A stretch of 64,000 nucleotides of DNA from Aedes albopictus (GCF_035046485.1 NC_085137.1:500112536-500176535), one strand, 5' to 3'. Positions 1-11,528 are shown, counted from the first letter of the stretch. The notes: generated by a model from the sequence alone, not told the origin. A program made the numbers and translations.

Positions 1-869
1 TTTGATATTCAACCATGCGTTCTATAGTTTTAAACAAACATAATTTTCTGCGTATAGTAAAGATGGATAATCCATCCCTTTCCTACAAAAAAAGTATTTA
101 ACCCCTCTTCCCCGCTACAATTACATATTGCAGGTGATAAATTTCGATGAACAAAAAGAGCTGCCACAGTCACTAAACCATAGAGCACGTCGTGGCTGGC
201 GACCTCCCTCGAGCAACCGAAAGCGGGCGACGTCATTCGTCGTTTGGCTGGCATGCGAAGCCCGTCCGTCCGTCACCGAGGGGAACCACGCTCTGTTTCA
301 CACGAGGAAACCCGCGAATGACCTGACGACCAGCCAGCGCGAGTCACGCTGACTGGTGGGCGAAAAAATACCTAAAAATAATGTGTAAATGTGTATCGAA
401 AAAAGAGAGGCTACCACTTGCTGCGGTGCAATGTCCGGCACTCCACTGTGGTGTGTCGATGAGTACAGCAAAACGAAAGTACTCACCTCGCTCAAATCGC
501 CTCGAGCCATGCCAGGCAAGGGTCGTTTGGAAGGAACTGTTGAACATTTCATCCGCTCATCGTGGTTGGACTGATGGTTGGTGTATGTGTCAAGGTTACT
601 CCGGGCGATGACGTGCAAGTAAATCGCATTGGAAAGTTGGATTTGGATTTAAAGGCCGCAAAGCCAGCTTGGAAAATTTTCTCTAGTATGGCTGAGAACC
701 CGGTGTCTTAAGGAGATTATTTGGTAATATTAAACCTATTAAGAAGTTAGAATGTAACAGTCTATAGCAGAATTGAAATTGGTCACCAGAGAACTGTAAC
801 TAAAACAAATTCAACAAGTTTACTGAATTAGGGAGAGAGAAAATTAAAACAGACAAAACACTTTTGGAC
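1..869. other. Low-repeat sequence, no gene recognised
   Basis: No conserved protein, RNA or transposon end was recognised. The part from about 120 to 660 is richer in GC and CpG than its surroundings and shows no repeat seen elsewhere in the window, so it may be single-copy (a regulatory element or untranslated exon). Open frames here are short and unlike known families. Confidence 0.4.
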
Positions 870-1209
870 ATACATTAGTATGGGACAAACATCAAATTCT
901 CGCTCCAGTCGACTTTTTCGATTCCATTTAGGTCCCATATGAACTGTACAAAATTTCAGCGCAATCGGTGAAACTATAATTTAGCGCAAGCGGTTCAAAG
1001 TTTTCATAGGATTTACTATGGGAAAAGTTATACTTTCAGATAAAAAATCCCAGAAGTCGCCCCTTGTCTCCTTAATTCAAGTAGATCAATGCTTTTTGTA
1101 GAAAAAATATTTATGAAACTTTCCTTCGAAGACCGCAAAACAATTGGATGCTTGTGGAAAATGTTATTGATTTATTACCGATTAGGGTAATTCGCTAATT
1201 GTTGAACAC
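870..1209 (+). repeat. Left arm of a dispersed inverted repeat
   Basis: This ~340-bp segment is repeated in inverted orientation at 2541-3062, with clear similarity over nearly its whole length (for example the stretch around GCGCAATCGGTGAAACTATA, and the stretch with CTTTCCTTCGAAGACCGCAA). The two arms enclose about 1.3 kb. They may be the ends of one fold-back element or two opposed copies of a dispersed repeat. The left arm lacks the MITE that sits in the right arm. Confidence 0.75.
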
Positions 1210-1679
1210 TACCCAAATGTTGAACAGTTTCTGAATATTTTATTATAAACCTTACTTAAGTAATTTTCATCCAACGTATACTTATGATGTAGATGCATAT
1301 ACATGTGGGTAACGATATTGCTCTAATTAAATTACAAAATTATACATATTTTACGTCAAAAAAAATTATTGAAAATTTTGTACCGCTGATGACACGAAAA
1401 CTGCACAATTCTTAGAATTAATTTTAAGAAATTGCTGTTACGAAATAAGCTTTGCGGGCAAATCGACCACAAATATCAAAGGCACACCATATTTACAAGA
1501 CATGGAAGGATGTCATTAACAGTTTACCATTGTTTAAAACCACATTTTCGTTGTAATTAAATTTGGCCAAATATTTTTCTTATCACACTATCATTATGCA
1601 TCCATGATCCAATTGTTGAACACTGGCATAACCTACGATGTTAGGACCATGACTGCTAGAATTTTTTTCACTTTACCTA
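1210..1679. other. AT-rich interior, no gene seen
   Basis: AT-rich sequence between the arms of the inverted repeat. No protein family, RNA gene or element boundary was recognised. Confidence 0.4.
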
Positions 1680-1960
1680 ACCGTGCATTGCATGGGGTTT
1701 CAAGGGCGTTCCAGGGATGTTCTAGGGGTGTTCCAGTGGGATTCAGAAAGATTCCAGTGGTTTTCAATGAGTTTCAAGGGCGTTCCAGAGGTTTTCAAGA
1801 CGAATTCAGAGTGTTAAGGGGGTCCAAGGAGTATTTCAAGGCGTTCCAGGAGGCTCAGGAGCAACCCACGGGTTTTCAAGGGATTTCAGGGTCGTTCCAT
1901 GTGTGTTCTTAGGGGTTGAGTGGGTCCCATGGGTTTCCAGGAGAGTTTCAGGGGCTTTTA
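1680..1960 (+). repeat. G-rich degenerate short tandem repeat
   Basis: Imperfect short units of the type TTCCAGGGGT / TTTCAAGGGCG run through this segment. A similar block lies at 59440-59780. It resembles a diverged, G-richer relative of the 12-mer TTCCTCCAGGAA blocks. The open frame across it is low-complexity and is not judged a gene. Confidence 0.6.
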
Positions 1961-2540
1961 AAGACAAATCTTTTCAGCCATTTTTGCATCTAGTCATGTT
2001 TAAAACGATTTCAGTCCACTAGAGTTCTCTTCAAATGTGCGATTCCTTGTCATTTAAATGAATTGTCACTAGCTCGGAATAGCTGGGAACAAAACACGAA
2101 AAACCCGGAAAAAAGTCCGCCAGAGTGAAAAATGTCGAATGTCGGATCAAAGTCGGGTCAAATTTTATCAAATGTTGGACCACTGTTGGACCCACATCGG
2201 GTAACTATCGTGTCTATGTTGGGTTTGGTGGCCAAAATAAAAATAGGTGAATGATAGGTTGATGTCGGGTTATACGTCATCAATTACGAACAAAGCTTCA
2301 ACCGATCAACAATTGGCGAGAACCGTCCAACATTAGGATGAGCTAGCTTAAGGAAGCGTTCAACATTTGGGTTACAGACTTCCCATACAAATGTTCTATT
2401 TTCTCTTAGAAAATGGAAATTAAGGGAATACAAATTCAATGGGCAGTATAAGGGATAAGTAGATCTAGACGTTCACTGGATATTTTTCAACTAAAGTGGA
2501 ATTATGCACGGAAAAACAAACGAAAACCAAAATGCCAGTA
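1961..2540. other. No gene seen; short GTTGGA/TCGGG-type repeats
   Basis: The segment holds scattered short motifs such as GTCGGGTCAA and TGTTGGACC near 2135-2230 that look like remnants of a small transposon. No boundaries or coding sequence could be supported. Confidence 0.35.
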
Positions 2541-3062
2541 CTAACCGTTCAACAATTGGCGAATTACCCTAGTGATCCAACGAACGGCTTTTTGTTTTGT
2601 TTTATTAGCAGCACTGCAGCTACTGCCTTGGCTGCTGCTGTTTCTGGGGGTGGTGATGCCTCCCGCCTTCCCATGCAACAACGGCAGCAGCAGTGCTGCT
2701 GATAAAACAAAACAAAAAGCCGTTCGTTGGATCACTAATCGGTAATAAATCAATAACTTTTTCCACAAGCATCCAATCGTTTTGCGGTCTTCGAAGGAAA
2801 GTTTTATAATTGATTTTTCTACAAGAGGCGTTGATCGATTTGAATTAAGGAGACAAAGGGCGACCTCTGGGATTTTTTGTTTGAAAGTGTAACTTTTCCC
2901 ATAGTAAATCCTATGCAAACTTTGAACTGCTTGCGCTAAATTATAGTTTCACCGATTGCGCTGAAATTTTGTACAGTTCATATGGGACCTAAATGGGATC
3001 TAAAAAGTTGACTGGAGCGATGATTTATTTTTTTCATACAAGCGAGTCCCATACTAACATAC
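2541..3062 (-). repeat. Right arm of the inverted repeat
   Basis: Reverse-complement counterpart of 870-1209, extended by the nested 164-bp MITE at 2572-2735. The arms share a continuous stretch, including the ATAGTTTCACCGATTGCGCT segment and the CTTGTGGAAAA region, with scattered substitutions. Confidence 0.75.
2572..2735. mobile_element. 164-bp MITE with TA duplication and long TIRs
   Basis: The ends are inverted repeats of about 45 bp starting GTGATCCAACGAACGGCTTT, and TA stands on both sides (2570-2571 and 2736-2737). The sister arm at about 1178-1200 keeps the unoccupied site, reading CCGATTAGGGTAATTC in reverse, with a single TA. The insertion boundaries are therefore exact. TA target and TIRs fit a Tc1/mariner-type non-autonomous element; no coding capacity. 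Confidence 0.9.
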
Positions 3063-3611
3063 ATATGAAGAAATAAACATCAGTGTCAGTATATCGCAGC
3101 ACTTTAAAAAGCTAAAAATAAGGAATATGGGCGTAGTCAAAAAAGGGGGGGGGGCGAACAATTCACACAAACGTCATGCTAAGAGCAAAATACCTGGGAT
3201 TCCTTTACGAATTCGTTCAAGGACACCTTCACAAATTCCTTTAGGCATTTATTTAGAAACTTCTGTAGGGATTCTTTCAAGAATTCCTCTATGGGTTTCA
3301 CCAGATATTCCTCCGGAAATCTCTCCTGGGATATCTTCAGAGGTTCCTCCAGTGATAGTTCCAGTGTTTTTTTTTTTCGAGGATTACTCCAGGAGTTTCT
3401 CCAGGGATTCCCAAAAGAATACCAACAGAAATTCTTTTAGGTATTTCTGCAAGTGTTCAGGAATTTCTCCATATATTCCTTCAAGAATTCACTAGAGATT
3501 GCTCCAATAATTCAATCTGGAATAATTCGAAGTATTCCAGCAGTAATATCTTCCAGAAACCCTTACAGCAAACTCTATCTAAAAAATAATTCAGGAGTTC
3601 TTTAAAACATT

Positions 3612-3786
3612 GTACAAAGCTTACTGGGACTGACTGATTGGTGTTTTTTGGCTTTCAATCACAGAAAAAAGCGTTGATTATTCTAAATAATTGCCTACGT
3701 ATCGATCCTGTGGTTGAGAGTTGATTCATATCGAGCCCTGATGAAGATCTGTGACTGAAAAACAAAAAAAAAACACCAAATTATAC
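3612..3786 (-). mobile_element. Small fold-back insertion with 8-bp duplication
   Basis: Inserted in the 12-mer block and flanked by AAAACATT on both sides (3604-3611 and 3787-3794). Inner inverted ends TTGGTGTTTTTT / AAAAAACACCAA are about 28 bp long. It carries the motif CCTGATGAAGATCTG and a GGCTTTCA-ATCACAGA end similar to the element at 23061-23248, so both probably belong to one family. Confidence 0.55.
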
Positions 3787-4589
3787 AAAACATTCTTTTG
3801 GGAGTCCATCCAAAAATTCCAACAATAAATCGTCCAAACATTATTATTGCAGGCATGGATTCCTTCATATTTTTTCCTACAGAAATGCTTTCAGGAATTT
3901 GTTAAGAAAGCCTTCCTGAGATTTCCTAGAGAATTTCTCATTGGATTGCTTCCGGGATTCCTCACGGGATTTCCTCAGAAATTCCTTTAGGGTTTCCTTC
4001 AAAAATTCCCCCAGGGATTCACCCGGGCATTTCATCTGCGTTTCTTTCAGGAACAACTCCAGGGATTATTTTTAAAATTTCTCCAAGGATTCCCGCAGGA
4101 ACACTTTTTAGAATTCCTTCAGAAGTCTCTCTTGGAATTCACTCCTTCAGGAATTAATCCAGTACTTCCTCCAGGGACGGTTTAGGAATTCCCTCAGGAA
4201 TGCCTCTAGGAGTTGCTTCCGGGATTCCTCCTGGGGTTTCTACAGGAACTCCTGCAGGAATTCCTTCAGGAGTTGCTCCACGAACTCTTATTAGAATTCC
4301 TTTGGGATTTCTCCAAGGATTCCAACTGCATTTTTTCAGGAATTCTTCCTGGGATTTCTCAAGGGATTGATCCACGATTTTTTTTTCAGAGATTCCTCGG
4401 GGAATTTCTGCAGGGATTCCACTAAAAATTCATCCAGGAGTATTTCTAGAGATTCCTCCTTTAATCCCTACAGCCATTCCTCTAGAATATCCTCCAGGTA
4501 TTCCTCCAAGAATTTATGCCAACAATTGTCTCGGGAATTCCTTTTATGATTCTTTCTGGAACAGCTTTAAAAAAATCCTCCAAGGATCC

Positions 4590-5267
4590 CAAGTAACCAA
4601 AAGTTCCGTTCCCCATGACGAAATGCACTTTCAAGTTCCGCGAAGTTCAGATAAAGTTTCGAATGGAACTTTCTGGCTGCTTAAGAAGCTAACAATGAGC
4701 CTAGCTGGAACTTCGCACACAAGGCTCATTGTTGGTCTCTTAAGCAGCTTGAAAACTGCCTAAGATGCTACTCGGAACTTTGTCGGAACTTTCAAGTTCA
4801 TAGAAGTTCGTTTCATAACTTGTAGGGCTAAGATTTTTTTTATTTTAGCAAAAAACACTAAGCGAAAATTTTCGTGGACATTAAAATTTAATTTACCAAA
4901 TTAATTATTGAAATGAAAAAAAAATGTGATAATAACACGTATCTACAACAGTGCAGCGGTACGGCAGCAGGTGCCAAAGGATCCGGTTCGAATCTACTCC
5001 AGGAGTATATCGTATACAGTTAGGTTGGTCATATTTCACGCAATATAAGCAAATAACACAGATGAATCTGAAAAGTACATTTTTGTTTTTACATTCATTT
5101 TGAGAAAGTTTTATCAGAATCTGCATAGAAGACTAACAGGCTTCCTTGTGTGAACTTTGAAGTTCCGTAATTACTTAAAAATGAAGCTGCATAGAAGGCT
5201 AAAGAGCATCCTCCTACAAGCTACTTAGCTTATAAAGTACCCTCTTATCCGAACTTCTTGTTACTTG
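4590..5267. mobile_element. 678-bp TIR element in the 12-mer block
   Basis: The ends are CAAGTAACCAAAAGTTCCG and, inverted, CAAGTAACAAGAAGTTCGG. Sequence inside is quite different from the surrounding 12-mer repeat, and repeats AAGTTC-type motifs near both ends. No target duplication was certain and no transposase frame was seen, so it is called non-autonomous. Confidence 0.65.
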
Positions 5268-8200
5268 AGATTCTCCCAGGAACTCTTCTTAGGATTCCTT
5301 CAGAAGTACCTCCTTGTATTCTTTAAGGAACTCCTCCAGGAATTAATTCAATACTTCCTTCAGGAACTGTTAAGGGATTCCCTGAGGGATTCCTCTTGAA
5401 ATTGCTTCCGGGATGCCTTCAGGAGTTTCTTCAGGAACTCTTCTAAGAATTCCTAAAGATTTTCTCCAAGAATTCCATCCGCCATTTCTTCGGGAATGAT
5501 TCCTGGTATTCGCAAACGAGTTCCTAAAGAGATTCATATACAAATTTCTTCAGAAATTCCTTTATGATTTTTACATGGATTCTCCTGGGAATTCCTGCAG
5601 GAATTTCTCTAAAAATTCTTTCAGGAATTCATCTAGAGATTCCTCCAAAAATTTTGCCAGAAATTCCTCTAGAGATTTCTGCAGAAGTTCCTCTGGAGAT
5701 TCCTTCAGGGATTCTTATAGGCATTCCTCTAAGATATCCTCCAGGATTTTCTCAATGCATTCTTTCAGAGCTTCCTCCAGGCATTCATCCAAAGATTTCT
5801 CCAGAAATTACTTCAGGGAATCCTTCAAGAATTCTACCAGCAAATCTCCTAGGCATTCTCTCAGGAAATTTTCTAGGCATTATGCCAGGGATTCCTCTTG
5901 GATTCTTGCAGAGATTTATCCAGGATTTTTTTCAGCGATGTCTCCCGGAATTTCACCAGATATTTCTCCAGGAATTACTTCACGGATTCCTCAGAAATTT
6001 CTCCACGAATTCCTTAAGAGTTCTTCCAGGTGCTTCTCCTGGGTTTGCATCAGGAATTCTTCCTGGGATTCCTTCAGAATTTCATCAAGGAATGCCTCCA
6101 AGAATTCTTCAAGATTTTCCTCAACGAATTGCTGCAGGGATTCCTCCAGGAATCCCGTAAAAAAATCCTCCAGGAACTTCTTCAGGGATTTTTCTAGGGA
6201 TTTCTCCACGAATTTCTTTAAGGATTCCCCCAGGGATTCCTTCAGAAATTCTTTCGAGGATTTCTCCAGGAATTTCTCTAGAATTTTCTCTAGTAATTTC
6301 TCAGGGGATATTTCCAGATATTTTCCCAGAGTTTCTTTAGAGATTCCCCCAGAAATTCATCCAGTAATTTTTGCAAGTAATTTTTGCAAGATTTCCCCAG
6401 AGATTCCTCCAGGAATTCCTTCAAGGATTCCTCCAGCAATTCCCGAAGGAAATCATCCAGGAACTCCTCTTGCATTCTTTAAGGATTTCATCCAGGAATT
6501 ACTTCAAGAATTTCTCAGGAATTTCTCCAGCAATTGATAAGGAGTTAAGAAGAATAAGAAGAAGACTTGATCCAGGAGTTACTCCTGGACATCCTTTAGA
6601 AATTACGTCAGTAATTTCTCCAGGATTTTTCCAGAAAATCTTCTGGGGATTTATTCAGTAATTCTTCCAGGAAATTCGCTAGGAATACCCTCAGGAATTT
6701 TTCAGGTGTTCCTCCAGACATTTCTCCAGGAATTTCTCCTGAATTTTCTCCACGAATTACTCCAAGGATTCCTCCAGGGATTTCTCCAGGAAATCTTTCA
6801 CAAGTTTCTTTAAGGATTCTTCCAGCAAATTCTCTAGGGATTTCTTCAGAAATTCTTCCAGAAAATTCTCCAGGAATATCTTCAGGAATTTTTCAGGGAA
6901 TCCTCCAGGAATACTTCTAGAGATTCCTTCAAGGATTTCCCCACAAATTTCTTCATGGATTCCCCCAGGGGTTCCTTCAGGAATTCCGTCGAGGATTTCT
7001 CCAGGAATTCCTCCAGAAATTAGGTTAAAAATTCCTCCAGGATTTTCTCTAGAGATTTTTTTTCAGAAATAGAAAAATAGTAAGATTCTCCCAGGAAATC
7101 CTCTAGGGATTTCTTCATAAAAAATTCTCCAGGAATACCTTCAGGAATTTTTCAGGGATTCTCCAGATATTCCTCCTGCCATTCCTCCAGAGATTCCTCC
7201 AGGGATTTCTCCACAAATTTCTTCAAAGATTCCCCCAGGCACAGGGATTCCTTCAATAGCTCTTTCGAGGATTTCTCCAGGAATTCCTCTAGAAATTCTT
7301 CTAGCAATTTGTTAAGAGAATTTTTCATAAAAATAAAAATAACAGCAACAGAAATAGATTTTCCAGAATTCCTCTGGAGATTTCCCTATTAATTCATCAA
7401 GAATTCTATCAAGAATTCCTCTAGAAAATCCAGGCATTTTAGGCATTCCTCCAGGATTTTATCCAGGAATTTCTCCAGGAACTTCTCCACGAATTCTTCC
7501 ATGAAATACTCCAAGATATTCTTCAGGAATTCCTCCAGGAATAGCTCCTGGAATCCTTCAGAAGTTATTTCAGCAATTCCTCCAGAAATTTCACCAGGAT
7601 ATCCTCCAGGGATTTCTTCAGAGATTCTTTCAGGAAATTCTCCAGGAAAACATTCAGGAATTTTTCAGGGATTCCTCCAAATATTCCTCCAGGGATTCCC
7701 ACAGAGATTTCACCACGAATTTCACTAGGAATATTCTCAGAGATTTCAGTGAATCCTCCAGAAATTCCTCCAAGGGTTCTTCCAGAAAATCCTCCTGGAA
7801 TTTCTCAAATGATTTTTTTAGAAACTTCTCCAGCTGTTCCTCACAAAATTCCTTTGGAGATTTCTTCAAAAATTTATTTCTTCAGGAATATATCTAGGAA
7901 TTACGCCAGGACTTTGTTCAGTAGTTTCTCCAGGATTTCCTGAATTTTCTCTAGAGTTTTCCCAGGAATTCCTTCAGGGATTTCTTCAAGAATTCCTCCA
8001 AAGATTCCTTCAGAAATTTCTCTAAAATTTCCTCTAGGAATTACTCAAGAGATTTCATCTGAATGTTTTTAGAGATTTCTCCCAGAATTCCTCCAGAATA
8101 CCCTCCAGAAATCCTCCAGAAGTTTATCTAGGTTTTCTTCTAGGATTTCCTCATGAGATCTCTTCACCAATTTCTCAAGATATTCCTCCCATAATTTACA

Positions 8201-8916
8201 CAGAAACTCTTCCAGGTATACATTCAGAAATTCTTCCAGGCATTCCTCCGGTAATTGCTCCGGGAATTGCTCCGGGAATTCCTCCAGGGATTCATCCAGG
8301 TGTTTCTTCAGGGATTTATCCAGGAAGTCTGCCAGGGTTTGCTCCAGGAATTCCTGAAGTGATTTCTTCAAAAATTTCTCTAAGGTTCTCTTCAAAAATT
8401 CATTCAGGAATTCCTTCGGAATTTTCAGAAATTCTTCAATCATCTTTTGGGGAATGTACCTACCCAAAAATTTCTCCAGGATTACCTAATGATTTTTTTT
8501 TTTTGAATAATTTCAAGAATTTCTTGAGAAATTCCTCCAACGAATAGTATTGAAAGATAATTTAAAAAGGACTCATACAGGAACCAGGAAATTCTAGGTT
8601 AGTCCTCAAAAGAGTTCGTTATTTTCAAAAGAGTTCAGTTAAAATTTCTTATGAATATTTGTAGACATTACCAAAAAAATCAGAGCAAAATAACGCACGA
8701 GTAAATAAAAATCTTCAATTTTCCAGAAATTGGTCATCGCTACCAGCACCACGTTGATTTGTGTAGATCAGGCATTTTTTTAACGTATTGTACAAAATAC
8801 AAAAGCGTGCCTGCTGAAGGGTTAAATAATGCTTTTATTTAATTTTATCGAACACCCCCCCCCCCCTCCTGATCGAAAACTTGGCTACGCCCTTGAGGAA
8901 TAATATCACCTTAGGA

Positions 8917-9159
8917 AGAGTGTAATCCATTTCGTACCTTTTAATTCCGCCCTATGTTGCTTATCCTTTGACAGATACGCGTATTTCGACTACCGCTTGT
9001 AATCTTCCTCAGTGACCCTGAGGAAGATTACAAGTGGTAGTCGAAATACGCGTATCTGTCAAAGGATAAGCAACATAGGGCGGAATGAAAAGGTACGAAA
9101 TTGATTACACTCATTCGAAGAGGGTATTCTGCTTAGAGGGTTTGAAAAGTCGGTACAAG
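8917..9159 (-). mobile_element. Hairpin retroposon-like insertion with 12-bp duplication
   Basis: ATCACCTTAGGA stands on both sides (8905-8916 and 9160-9171). Inside, 8918-9012 and 9018-9112 are inverted copies of 95 bp with only three mismatches and a 5-base loop. A further 47 bp lies only on the right (to 9159). That one-sided part is repeated, together with part of the arm, at 35686-35800. The arm shares CGAAATA, TATCTGTC and GGATAAGCA-type motifs with the SINE-like copies at 19112-19360 and 54861-54985. The target duplication length fits non-LTR-mediated insertion rather than a cut-and-paste MITE. Confidence 0.8.
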
Positions 9160-9269
9160 ATCACCTTAGGACATAAGCCAGTTTTTGCATTGCATATACT
9201 ACAAAATCGGCTGGTAACAACTGAGGTTTAACGTATTATCCGAAAGGTTTCTTAAGGCCTCCTGAAGTA

Positions 9270-9366
9270 CACAGGGTCAAATATTTGACAAGGAAAGAAC
9301 TTAATAAACAACATCAGTTTGACATAAAAGCATTGTTTACTTTTTGGACAAATATTTGACCCTGTG
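9270..9366. mobile_element. 97-bp TA-flanked TIR element
   Basis: Inverted ends CACAGGGTCAAATATTTG / CAAATATTTGACCCTGTG enclose a short spacer, with TA on each side. A minimal Tc1/mariner-type MITE; non-coding. Confidence 0.8.
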
Positions 9367-9370
9367 TACT

Positions 9371-10557
9371 AACAGCTTAAGGTTTGCCAATATTTTGTTA
9401 GCGATCAAGAATCGAGATGATACTGAAACAAACCAATGTTTGGCCTTATATTGTCAAACCATTGTTGGAATTTAATATTCCACCCGCTACCATCGCTAAC
9501 TAGGGCTCACCATAACGTGGTACATAATCGATTAGGAAAGTTATTGCAACGGCTCTCTTATAATTCGCTTATGAGATTATGAGAGCGTCAGTACAAAAGC
9601 CTTCCCGCTACCAACTGACAATCGTAACAGCACCATGTAACAGGATTATTTTATTTTGCGCCTCTTCATCGGTCTGACTTCCAGTAAACAACTTTTCACA
9701 TTCCACCCTACTTTCATCCTAGCATCGGCTTCGCCACTCTTGTAAGCAAATACTTGGATGAAAAAAATATATTGTTAAAGTTTTCATGTTGCGCTGATGG
9801 TGTTGAATGTCGCTGTAAATAACTCGAACAAGATCATGAACCATCTCAAACACACCATACTGCTGCTGGTTAGTGTATAAATCAAGCTCGATGGGATGAA
9901 ATTTCAAACCTTCCCCTAACCCTTTCCATATATCCACTTGCTAACCGTCATGGGAACACCAAGATCCCGTGAAGAAAAAACGCATGAATGGGCAGCCCGG
10001 AACAAGCCTCAAGAAACGAAACTCTAATAGTCCAATAGAGAGAGAGTGAATCTGTTGCTATTGCGGCCAATTGCCTTCGGCGTATGACCGCCGCTCGTTA
10101 CCGAGGAGCTTTCAATTAACAGGTGTAAATTTGTGTGCTTATCGAATCGAGCATAGGCTAATGTGGCTAACGACGGAGGGGAAGCCGCAGCGCAACAACT
10201 CTGAAGATCTTGTTCGCAGATCAGCTCAAACGGAGAAAAGTAATAAAGACGAATCTTGCCGGCCGACAGAAACGCAGAGAAATGGTTCGGATTCATGGGG
10301 CGGCGTGGTACGATAACGGTTTATTTTGATCTTTATTTTGGGTTAGTTGTACATTGGGGGATTTGCTACTTCTTGTCTGTACGGGCAAGATCGATGATGA
10401 GCATGCGGCTTATAATAATTCACGTGTTCAATGTAGAAATGGATGGAAGGTTTATGTTACAGTCAGTCATTTATAGAGAGATGACGCAAGCTGTGGAGCC
10501 TTAGATTCTAGATGAGATTACAAAGGTATTTAACGAGCTGACGTATAGTAAGGCTAC
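9371..10557. other. No gene recognised
   Basis: Moderate GC sequence without recognised transposon ends or conserved protein. Open frames at 9719-9937 and 10024-10316 have no family resemblance that could be recognised. It may be single-copy intronic sequence. Confidence 0.4.
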
Positions 10558-10569
10558 AAAAAGGACGGT

Positions 10570-11011
10570 AGTCGGGGCCCGTGGCGCAGTGGTCCACACG
10601 TTCGCTTCATAAGCGGATGGTCATGGGTTCGAACCCAGCCCCGGCACTTGCAATTTTTCGTCAGCTGCTCTTCCCCCCGAGAGCAGTTGGCACCTGACCC
10701 TCTTCGGAGCATATAGCTCTAACGGACCCGGAATTTGGATATCGGCGAACCGCAACTCATAATGGACCCCCAATCGGACTGGAAAAGGAACAGTAGCCAC
10801 ACATCAGCATCATCGTGCTCATCATTCTACCATGGACAGGGTAGAAGAATGAAAGAAACACAAAGGCAGCCAGTTCAATACAGTAGAATAGAATAGAATA
10901 CATTTAGGCGCTGTACAAAGTTGAAGTGCAGCGTCCAATTGGAATCGCTCACGTAGTACCCTAGTGGACAAAAGAGCTGTAAATTAGGTTAAGTGATTAA
11001 GAATAAAAAAA
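10570..11011 (+). mobile_element. tRNA-derived SINE (full insertion)
   Basis: A ~75-nt tRNA-like head (10573-10648) contains an A box TGGCGCAGTGG and a B box GGTTCGAACCC. The anticodon arm closes on a CAT loop, so the head is close to a tRNA-Met. It is followed by a ~360-bp body with a short (GAATA) run near 10888-10900 and an A-rich tail at 11002-11016. The direct repeat AAAAAGGACGGT stands at 10558-10569 and 11012-11023. The T stem lacks a base compared with a working tRNA, which supports a retroposon, not a tRNA gene. Transcription would be by RNA polymerase III from the internal boxes; movement depends on LINE proteins. Confidence 0.92.
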
Positions 11012-11023
11012 AAAAAGGACGGT

Positions 11024-11528
11024 TAAAAGTCACAAACGGAAGTGCACCAATTTCTGACGAACAATACTCCTCAATTCACGCGTTCGAACCGACTTAAGAT
11101 TGAGTAAAAATAAACGAGTTAAGGTAGATAATGGTAGAACATGGTTTTCCTACGAGACTCATTAGGCTGATTCGTGCAAAGCTGGGTGGATCAAAATCAA
11201 GCGTTTGAGTTTTGATGGCCTTCGTTACCTTACACAGATTGAAGCTCCTACATTTATGGGCGATTTCGTCACATTGCTTGAATGCACGAAGAATCACAGG
11301 CGAAAGTTTAGAACCAGGAAGAGGTCTGCGACTTCGTGGCAGGTCACACGCTGTTTGCGGTTGTTAATGACCTAAGGAAACTTAATTGTGGAGAAAGATT
11401 CTTTATTCCGCGTAGTTTGGACGAATTGTAGCCCAACAAGTATAAAATATTGATACAATTTTCAAAACTGTAGAACTGCAATTGAAAAGGATTTCAAAGT
11501 TTCTTGGTACATAGAAATATTGGCGAAA
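11024..11528. other. No gene seen
   Basis: Low-repeat sequence between the SINE and a hAT-type MITE. No family or boundary recognised. Confidence 0.4.

Larger units (their letters stand above)
3128..8895. mobile_element. Transposon-like unit filled with the 12-mer repeat
   Basis: Most of this 5.8-kb unit is a degenerate 12-bp tandem repeat, consensus TTCCTCCAGGAA. It is bounded on the left by GGGCGTAGTCAA followed by a G run, and on the right by the inverse, a C run and then TTGGCTACGCCC. Directly outside stand AGGAATA copies (3121-3127 and 8896-8902). Inverted ends plus the direct repeat suggest a single hAT-like insertion whose interior expanded as a minisatellite. Nested elements lie at 3612-3786 and 4590-5267. 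Because 12 is a multiple of 3, long open frames run through both strands; they encode only low-complexity repeats and are not genes. Confidence 0.6.

Noticed and set aside
5575..6537. Open frame of 320 codons on the plus strand
   Set aside because: It is the 12-mer repeat read in frame (4-residue repeats). Frames of the same kind exist on the other strand and in all other blocks.
10573..10648. Functional tRNA-Met gene
   Set aside because: The T stem is one base short and the sequence is the head of a SINE with A tail and duplication.
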